From assembly GCA_050012375.1 (NCBI GenBank), contig JBEKHH010000013.1, positions 1 through 64,000 of the forward strand: a DNA stretch of 64,000 nucleotides, written 5' to 3'. A model generated the notes under the pieces. The model was given only the letters and a program-made list of their open reading frames with translations, made no database searches and was not told the DNA's origin. The translations under genes and the position numbers were made by a program. The stretch comes from PALSA-1353 sp050012375 (lineage in GTDB: Bacteria; Planctomycetota; Phycisphaerae; Tepidisphaerales; Tepidisphaeraceae). Of the stretch, positions 58,306 through 64,000 are shown piece by piece. Numbering within the stretch: the stretch's first letter is position 1; every line of letters starts with the position of its first letter.

Positions 58306-59556
58306 TCAAAGCCTTGGGGCCATAACTTTCTCGAAGAACCGCAATAAATCGTTTTGGTAGGCGTTGAGGTCGTATGCCAAAACGCGAGCCCGCGCAGACT
58401 CGCCCATCCGCTGCAATAGATCTCGATCATCGTCAAGCTGGCGAAGGGCCTGCTCGAAGCCGCCAATGTCGTCGTAGGATCGGATGAAACCGTCGATGCC
58501 GTCGCGAACCCATGAACCGCTGTTGGGCGTCGTGATGATGGGCAGGGCGGCGCTCATCGCCTCGAGGACGGCGCCGGCCGATCCCTCGCAGGTCGTGGGG
58601 AAGAAAAAGATGTCGAATTTCCGCAGCCATTCGGCCACCTGGCTATGCGGCACCGCGCCGAGGAACTGGACGCGATCGGCGAACGGCTCGAGCCGGGTTT
58701 GATCCAGCATCACCTGCCCCACCATGGCGAAGCGCACCCGATTGGGGTTGAATCGCCGGGCGGTTTCCAAAAACCACGGCACGCCCTTGCGCAAGCCCAC
58801 CGCGCCGACGAATCCCACCAATAGCGGGCCGGATTTCTTCGCACGCTCGATCGGCGGGATTTGCGATGCCGGCCACGGATACGGCACGACTGTAATCCGC
58901 TCCGAGGCGACGCCGACGGAGATCAGGCCGTGGCGAACGTACTCCGACCCGCAGGATATGTGGTCCAGTGTATCCCACGTATGCCGCTCAAGATCCACGT
59001 ATTCCTGATGCGGATCAATTCCCTCGCGATCGTTCCAGCCGGGCCAACGCTGAACCTGCCGCTTCATTTCCGCCATTTCCACTTCCAACGGGGCGATGAT
59101 CTGATCCCCGCTGGTTCGCAATCCCTGGGCCTTGGCGGCTCGGTAGGTTTCCGGCGCGGCGTTACGGATGAAGCCATGCAATATATTCGCCTGGCCGAAG
59201 CCTTTGCGGACGATCCACTTGGCGGTCTGGTGCGACGCCCAGATGTAGGCATCCTCCGCTTTGGCAAACCGAAGCATCCTGACCCTGAGGCGCAGCGCCA
59301 TCGCCGGATTGCGAACGACGCGGGAAGGGTCCAGTTCCGGGCATCTTCGCTCAGCCATCTTTGTTCCCAGCTTCGGCTGAATTTTTCCTGCCAGCTTCGC
59401 AACTTTTTCTTCGAGGGATCCATTGCGGACAAACCAATCGATGAAAACGCGTTCGAGAATCCCCGCGCGCTGCAAAGCCAGCGGCACCAGATAGCGCAAG
59501 CGCGCGCCGTCCTGGATCATCGCGACGCGAGGGGCTTGTAGATTGGAAGCGCTCAT
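58306..59556 (-). CDS. GT4-family glycosyltransferase
   Basis: A 416-residue GT-B enzyme: LLVGFVGAVGLRKGVPWFLETA, VQFLGAVPHSQVAEWLRKFD and PTTCEGSAGAVLEAMSAALPI. The N-terminal half lacks the glycine-rich GG-x2 start but has YVDLERHTWDTLDHISCGSEYV typical of a subset. ATG at 59556 (MSASNLQAP) used. A TATAAT on the minus strand at 59580-59585 is a likely -10 box. Confidence 0.88.
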   Translation of the reverse strand: MSASNLQAPRVAMIQDGARLRYLVPLALQRAGILERVFIDWFVRNGSLEEKVAKLAGKIQPKLGTKMAERRCPELDPSRVVRNPAMALRLRVRMLRFAKAEDAYIWASHQTAKWIVRKGFGQANILHGFIRNAAPETYRAAKAQGLRTSGDQIIAPLEVEMAEMKRQVQRWPGWNDREGIDPHQEYVDLERHTWDTLDHISCGSEYVRHGLISVGVASERITVVPYPWPASQIPPIERAKKSGPLLVGFVGAVGLRKGVPWFLETARRFNPNRVRFAMVGQVMLDQTRLEPFADRVQFLGAVPHSQVAEWLRKFDIFFFPTTCEGSAGAVLEAMSAALPIITTPNSGSWVRDGIDGFIRSYDDIGGFEQALRQLDDDRDLLQRMGESARARVLAYDLNAYQNDLLRFFEKVMAPRL

Positions 59557-59895
59557 CCCGTGTTTTGAACCGTGCGGCAATTATAACGCCGAGCGCCTGC
59601 GCTGACGCACTGTTGACAGCGATCATCCGGTATGGGAGTCTCGCCCGCACGCGTAGGCTGTGCTGTTTTTTGCTTACGAGCGATGTCCATGTGCTGCCGC
59701 CCCTCAGGCGCCAGCGACGCAACCGCCGTGTCAAAGGCGCCCATGTCATAGGAAGCGGGATAGCGAATTATCCAGAGGAATACATATGCTACGATGCCAA
59801 CCGTATCGTTGTAGGTCTAATTCCCGCTTTGAATTCCCAAATTGATGGCGTTACCTCCCCATCCTTTTGAATTTCTCAAACGGCACCGATGCGGA
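59557..59895. other. 339-base intergenic stretch
   Basis: Holds the putative promoter -10 of the GT4 gene near 59580 and otherwise no gene I can support. Frames on both strands show no recognisable domain. Confidence 0.4.
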
Positions 59896-60807
59896 TCAGC
59901 CCTGTTTGCGCCAATAGACGCCCGACCAGTCGATGGTTTGCAGCGGTTCGGTGATGCCGTGCTGATCACGGTAGTCGTGTACCGCCTGTTTGCACGAACT
60001 GATGGCGCCGTAGTCATCGATAATCAGATAGCCCCCCACCGCGAGTTTGGGATACAGACTGACCAATCCGTCCATAGTCGATTCGTACAGGTCGCCGTCC
60101 AGCCGGCACACCGCCAGCTTTTGAATCGGCGCCGTGGGTAGCGTGTCCTTGAACCACCCTTTGAGAAATTTGACCTGATCATCCAGAAGGCCGTATGCCT
60201 GAAAATGCGACTGAACAGTTTCGAGCGAAACCGCCAACTCGGAATGCTGGTAGAGGTTTAGACCCTTATCCAGGGGCGCCCGCTCCAGGTTGGGGGGCGG
60301 CAAGCCTTGGAAAGAGTCGGCAACCCAGACCGAGCGGTTCGTCACGCCGTAGGCTTTGAGGATCGCCCGCATGAAGATGCACGCCCCGCCGCGCCACACA
60401 CCGGCTTCGATCAGATCGCCAGGAATGTCCTCTTCCACCACGCTACGGACGGCGGATTCGAGATTGTTCAGCCGGGGAAAGCCGATCATGGTGTGAGCGA
60501 ACTCTGGCCACATATTCCCCTGCATTTTCCTCTCGATCATAACTTCCGGCTTGTTCAAATAGGGCCGAATTAGGGGGGTACGAAACGCCCATTTCGCCAG
60601 TGCGCCATGGTGCGACAGCCCAAGACGGACCCGGACAGTATGTAGGACATTCAATGCCCATTTCGCCAGTGCGGGGGGTCGCTCGGCGAATGAAACATTG
60701 ATCTCCTTGTCGAACCACAGCGAATGCGTCACGCATTTCTTCATCAATTCGATATAGAGATCACGGAGGGTGGCGGGAGACACGGTTGGTTCGGCGGGCA
60801 AGCTCAT
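59896..60807 (-). CDS. TylF/macrocin-O-methyltransferase-like sugar methyltransferase
   Basis: A 303-residue SAM-dependent methyltransferase. YIELMKKCVTH, AHTMIGFPRLNNLE, PGDLIEAGVWRGGACIFM (motif I), WVADSFQGLP, LDGDLYESTMDGL (metal-binding acidic cluster) and IIDDYGAI are all TylF traits. The variable stretch before AHTMIGF contains the segment ALAKWA twice, encoded by an 18-bp direct repeat. Likely methylates a glycan sugar. Confidence 0.92.
   Translation of the reverse strand: MSLPAEPTVSPATLRDLYIELMKKCVTHSLWFDKEINVSFAERPPALAKWALNVLHTVRVRLGLSHHGALAKWAFRTPLIRPYLNKPEVMIERKMQGNMWPEFAHTMIGFPRLNNLESAVRSVVEEDIPGDLIEAGVWRGGACIFMRAILKAYGVTNRSVWVADSFQGLPPPNLERAPLDKGLNLYQHSELAVSLETVQSHFQAYGLLDDQVKFLKGWFKDTLPTAPIQKLAVCRLDGDLYESTMDGLVSLYPKLAVGGYLIIDDYGAISSCKQAVHDYRDQHGITEPLQTIDWSGVYWRKQG
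60587..60673. repeat. 18-bp direct repeat inside the TylF-like gene
   Basis: GCCCATTTCGCCAGTGCG at 60587-60604 and again at 60656-60673, 69 bases apart, so in frame; each encodes ALAKWA. Suggests an in-frame insertion or duplication in a variable loop. Confidence 0.85.
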
Positions 60808-60816
60808 CGCGGGCGA

Positions 60817-60845
60817 ATTTGAATTCAGCCGGATAGTCGTGTCAA
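60817..60845 (-). promoter_or_regulatory. sigma-70 promoter of the TylF-like gene
   Basis: On the minus strand a perfect TTGACA, 17 bases, TCAAAT (4 of 6). The start would fall only about 3 bases before the ATG, so the message may be nearly leaderless. A second TATAAT lies at 60912-60917. Confidence 0.45.
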
Positions 60846-60948
60846 GAGCAATTAACGCGGATTATTCAGTACGCCGCGAAAAGGCGTCCTTCTTCAACTG
60901 CCCGAATCGGTATTATAACGCAACGCTCGATGAAAATGGCTCGGATAG

Positions 60949-61326
60949 CGTTGTAGGATTAAGACCGCCCCGCCGATTGACATTGTGATCAACGATGGGG
61001 GTCACCTCCCCGACCAACAAATCGCCACACTCGAAGAACTGTTCCCGAGCATGCGGTCTGGCGGTATCTACGTGTGCGAAGATATTCACGGCGATCCCAA
61101 CAGATTTGCTCAATACATTGCCGGTTTATCTTTGAATCTGAATAGAGTTAAAAGCTATACAAATAGGAATGACGATGCCGAGCGATCGATCACGACCGAT
61201 GTCTCGCCATTTCAATCAGTCGTCCACTCGATTCACATCTATCCCTTCGTCGTCGTCATTGAAAAATGGGAACAGCCGATCAGTGAACTGGTCGCGGCGC
61301 GACATGGAACTCTTTGGTTACTATAG
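60949..61326 (+). pseudogene. C-terminal part of a class I methyltransferase
   Basis: PPIDIVINDGGHLPDQQ, LEELFPSMRSGGIYVCEDIHG and SIHIYPFVVVIEKWE are the second half of a SAM methyltransferase of the kind found in glycan clusters. The SAM-binding N-terminal half (motif I) is absent: a stop lies at 60946 in frame, and only a GTG at 60985 could start the rest. Looks like a 5'-truncated remnant. Confidence 0.6.
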
Positions 61327-61329
61327 CGC

Positions 61330-61505
61330 TTTGGCACAGGGACACCCTTCACCTTAACACGCTGTTCGTCAATCGAAGCCGCGCGGACCTTTCGTCGGGC
61401 CAGCTCCTTTGGGCGAAATATGGCGTGAAGAACGTCCGCGGCTTGAAGCGCGTGCTGGCCCGGCACGTTTCGTGGGTGCCCCGGGAATGGAATCAGCGCG
61501 GTTAG
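61330..61505 (+). pseudogene. possible C-terminal remnant of a glycosyltransferase
   Basis: The frame reads HLNTLFVNRSRADLSSGQLL and then WAKYGVKNVRGLKRVLARH, which resembles the C-terminal tail of some GT2 enzymes. No catalytic domain precedes it. Follows the methyltransferase remnant directly, supporting local decay. Low confidence. Confidence 0.3.
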
Positions 61506-62425
61506 ACCGACAGAGCCCAGGCCGCGTCGCGGAAACCGGCCAAGGCGCGGGGAATAATCTCCTTGAATCGGCCGGCTCGAGCCGCCCGCCGGCACGATCC
61601 GAAAAACGCCTTGCTGTTCACCGCCATATGTCTGCGGAACAGCGGCGTTAGTTCCCTCTGCGGCCAAGCGCGCCGGGTCTTGCGGTACATATAACTCCAT
61701 TCGTAGCAGAACCGATCGCCGCGTCGAAAATTCCCGGTCACCCCTATTGGATGCATGCGATGGAAGACCACCTCGCGTTTGGTCTGGGCGATCGAGGCGT
61801 GCAACGCCACGCGAAACCAGATTTCCCGGTCGGCACACCAACCGAGATTCGCGTCGAATCCCCCCACCTCGCGCCACGTGGACATGCGATAAATCGTGCT
61901 TGAGGAGCCGGGATACGGGTCGGCCCTCAGCACAAGCTCCGCGGCGTCGACTCCGGAGTATTCGCGAAAATCCGCGGCCGTCACGGGTGAGTCCGTCACT
62001 GGAAAATCAGAGTTTGCCAAGTCCTCGCCCACTCCAAAATCCTCCGGGATGTCATGGTCCGCCCCGGCGACGATCCCGACCTTCGGATGCTCCTCCAGAA
62101 ACTCCATCGCCGCCTGCACGTACGGGGGATCAATGATGTCATCGTCGTCCAGCTTCAGCGTAAGCGGCGTCCGCACCTGCTCCAGCGCCGACTGCCAATT
62201 GCGGGTCGTCCCCAGATTCTTCGGTTGCGCGACGACGGTGATCCGCCCGGGATTCTGCTTCGCCAGGGCCTGCGCCGTTTCCAGCGTATCGTCCGGGGCG
62301 TGATCTTCCACGATCAGGATCGGCATCTCGCCGCAGCGCAGGGCGCTGCGGACCGTGGCCGGCAAAAATCGCGCGCAACGGTAGGCGGGAATAACGATGG
62401 TTAAATCGCGCGGGTTTATCGCCAC
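61502..62425 (-). CDS. GT2-family glycosyltransferase
   Basis: A 307-residue GT-A enzyme: LTIVIPAYRCARFLPATVRS, ILIVEDHAPDDTLETAQ, LKLDDDDIIDPPYV (DxD motif) and GGFDANLGWCADREIWFR. The last residues overlap the remnant on the other strand by 4 bases. Promoter TTGACC-16-TATAAT upstream. Last glycosyltransferase of the cluster. Confidence 0.93.
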   Translation of the reverse strand: MAINPRDLTIVIPAYRCARFLPATVRSALRCGEMPILIVEDHAPDDTLETAQALAKQNPGRITVVAQPKNLGTTRNWQSALEQVRTPLTLKLDDDDIIDPPYVQAAMEFLEEHPKVGIVAGADHDIPEDFGVGEDLANSDFPVTDSPVTAADFREYSGVDAAELVLRADPYPGSSSTIYRMSTWREVGGFDANLGWCADREIWFRVALHASIAQTKREVVFHRMHPIGVTGNFRRGDRFCYEWSYMYRKTRRAWPQRELTPLFRRHMAVNSKAFFGSCRRAARAGRFKEIIPRALAGFRDAAWALSV

Positions 62426-62614
62426 GGCAATCCTTGCAAATACATCACACGCGATCGATCCGCCGCCGCGTGAACGTTTCCTTGCTTAGCCAGAGAAGCG
62501 CGCTCAGCGTGCGCCGCCAAGACCATGTACGGCCAGTCCACAGCCGGAAATTTTATCAAGCCGGGGTTTCCGCTTTGACGACGGCCGCATGAGCGTCGTA
62601 TTGCGGAGGGCGAA

Positions 62615-62642
62615 ATTATACCGGGGCTGGAAGTTCGGTCAA
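62615..62642 (-). promoter_or_regulatory. sigma-70 promoter of the GT2 gene
   Basis: On the minus strand TTGACC (5 of 6), 16 bases, TATAAT (6 of 6); about 180-base leader before the ATG at 62425. Confidence 0.5.
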
Positions 62643-62743
62643 ACCGTCCCGCGGCCCGGCGACTCGAGAGCGTGAAGCGTCTTGGGGGTCGGGAGTCTTT
62701 GATTGAAACCACGGCGTTACGGCGTTCGGGACAGCCACCCATT

Positions 62744-62941
62744 ATGGCGAGCCTGACGGCGGAATCCGAATCAATCAGGGCCGTGCAAGGGGCCAACTCC
62801 TCCGGCACACTGGCCACATTCACCGACGGTCACACGCCCTCCGGCGCCTATTCCGCCCTGATTCCATGGGGCGACGGCAGCGCCCCCGACCCGACCTGCG
62901 TCGTCGCGGTTAGCGGCCGCATGGTCGTGCCTGCGTTCTGA
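62744..62941 (+). pseudogene. fragment of a PKD-like surface repeat domain
   Basis: AVQGANSSGTLATFTDGHTP followed by SALIPWGDGSAPD has the AVEG-x3-SGT-x-ATFTD...YSA-x-I-x-WGDG pattern of repeat domains from large exported proteins. Only ~60 residues are present, with no signal peptide, so it looks like a relic. Otherwise the 546-base gap 62426-62971 holds the GT2 promoter and nothing else seen. Confidence 0.45.
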
Positions 62942-62971
62942 GAGTAAACTCCGTCCTTTCGGGAGCATCGC

Positions 62972-63982
62972 ATGCGCAAACAGACGCTCGGCAAAACAGG
63001 CCTCGAACTATCCGCTCTGGGCTTTGGTTGCGTGCGACTTACGGCCCATTCGCGTCCCGAAGAAGCCATCGAAATCCTCAACACGGCGTACAACAGCGGC
63101 ATAACCCATTTCGACGTTGCCCGACTTTACGGCTTCGGCCGGGCCGAAGGCATCCTCGGCCAGTTCCTTAAGGGCAAGAGACAGAGCGTCACAGTCGCCA
63201 CCAAATTCGGCCTTTCGCCCCCCGCCGGACTGGTCGGCAAGCGATGGATGGTCAACGCGGTCAAAAAAGCCCTCGGCCCTTTCCCCGGACTGCTTCGCGT
63301 GGCCAAGCGGCGCGCCTCCCAAAAGGTGGAGACCGGCGTCTTTTCTCCCGCCGCGGCGCAGCAGAGCCTGGAGACGAGCCTGCGGGAGCTCGGAACCGAT
63401 TACGTCGACTTGCTCCTGCTCCACGAATGCTCGATCGCCGACGCAACCAATCCCGAGCTTTTGGCCATGCTCCAGCGCCAGATCGCCGCCGGGAAAGTGC
63501 GCAGCGTCGGGGTCGCCTCGGAGTTTGGCAAGCTTCCCCCCGATGCCGCGCTGCTTGCGGATTTTCTTCAGATTATTCAGTTCAATCACAACGCCCAGTC
63601 AAGGAATCTGCCGCGCTGGCGGAACGTCGAATCGCGGGGGATCGTGACCCATAGCATTTTCGGCCCGGCCCGCCCGCTCGCCGAGGCGATCCGCGCCCGG
63701 CCGGAATTGGCCCGCCGATTTTCCAGCGATCTGAATCTCGATCTATCCGACCCCCTGGTCATCAACTCGCTCCTGCTGCATTACAATCTTCAGTCCAACG
63801 CCGGCGGCGCCGTTCTATTCTCCAGCACCGATGCAGCGCACGTGAAAGCCAACGCCCGATCGGTCGATTCGGACCATTACGACCAGCGGCAAATCTCCGG
63901 CTTCATTGATTTCGTTGACCAGATGCTCGGCTCCGGCGCACCGTCAAATCTTCAAGCTACGGATTTGGACCCGGTGAGGTGA
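62972..63982 (+). CDS. aldo/keto reductase
   Basis: A 336-residue TIM-barrel reductase: MRKQTLGKTGLELSALGFGC, THFDVARLYGFGRAEGILG, VTVATKFGL, DYVDLLLLHE (Glu at the His position) and VRSVGVASEF. The His to Glu change at LLLHE resembles 5-beta-reductase-like members, so activity may differ. The signature C-terminal NADPH segment is weaker. Only 18 bases follow its stop in the window. Confidence 0.85.
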   Translation: MRKQTLGKTGLELSALGFGCVRLTAHSRPEEAIEILNTAYNSGITHFDVARLYGFGRAEGILGQFLKGKRQSVTVATKFGLSPPAGLVGKRWMVNAVKKALGPFPGLLRVAKRRASQKVETGVFSPAAAQQSLETSLRELGTDYVDLLLLHECSIADATNPELLAMLQRQIAAGKVRSVGVASEFGKLPPDAALLADFLQIIQFNHNAQSRNLPRWRNVESRGIVTHSIFGPARPLAEAIRARPELARRFSSDLNLDLSDPLVINSLLLHYNLQSNAGGAVLFSSTDAAHVKANARSVDSDHYDQRQISGFIDFVDQMLGSGAPSNLQATDLDPVR

Positions 63983-64000
63983 TCGACCAATCTCGTCGTG

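Noticed and set aside
1..64000. tRNA or rRNA genes
   Set aside because: No cloverleaf-like segments with T-loop GGTTCGAAT-type words or rRNA signatures were found by eye; a dedicated scan would be needed to be certain.

Overview
Organism. The window looks like a chromosomal segment of a Gram-negative, GC-rich bacterium, most plausibly a member of the Planctomycetota near Phycisphaerae. The clues are lipid A/Kdo genes (waaA, lpxK, gmhA), a type II prepilin ending in an H-x9-DG-like tail, an ECF sigma factor fused to a membrane anchor and an extracytoplasmic domain, many sigma/anti-stress signalling genes, and intergenic space filled with short dispersed repeats. The taxonomic call is inference; no rRNA or tRNA gene was seen.

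Layout. 0-0.2 kb: edge of an IS5-type transposase. 0.3-5.4 kb: four minus-strand genes (soluble ABC ATPase, HypB/UreG-like NTPase, cysteine desulfurase, Fe-S protein) behind a sigma-54 type promoter, facing a divergent sigma-54 activator. This looks like a regulated, client-specific Fe-S or metal-centre assembly operon and is the most interesting locus here. 5.5-9 kb: Doc/AbrB toxin-antitoxin pair, SRAP protease, two-lobed aspartic protease. 8.9-17.6 kb: stand-alone atpD, response regulator, methyltransferases, glutamine amidotransferase, HMA protein, a zincin-like protein and a sigma-70 factor. 17.9-23 kb: nadD, a BrnT pair, waaA, a rhomboid-like protein, SpoIIE phosphatase and a DUF192 lipoprotein. 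23.2-27.6 kb: an accessory patch with a type IIG restriction-modification enzyme flanked by broken toxin-antitoxin genes. 27.6-47.9 kb: housekeeping genes (maf, proB, gmhA, purF, rsgA, gluQ, lpxK, a TlyA-like methylase, a DsbD-N/redoxin pair) mixed with lipoproteins and secreted proteins. 47.9-62.4 kb: a surface-polysaccharide cluster (four GT4 enzymes, two GT2 enzymes, a Wzy-like membrane protein, a TylF methyltransferase, a sulfotransferase-GT4 fusion, a GT2-acyltransferase fusion and a sensor lacking a transmitter domain), with decayed remnants at 60.9-61.5 kb. 63-64 kb: an aldo/keto reductase.

How it fits together. The envelope genes (gmhA, waaA, lpxK, HAD heptose-type phosphatase, DPM-like GT2, glycosyltransferase cluster) form a consistent theme of lipopolysaccharide and exopolysaccharide construction, although they are dispersed. 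Regulation is rich: a sigma-54 activator, a sigma-70 factor, an ECF fusion, a CheY-like receiver, a PP2C/SpoIIE phosphatase and a PAS sensor. Four families of intergenic repeats recur: a GC-rich hairpin that twice supplies the C-terminus and stop codon of a gene, a TGACAAATG repeat usually in inverted pairs, a roughly 590-bp fold-back element with a half copy elsewhere, and isolated palindromes.
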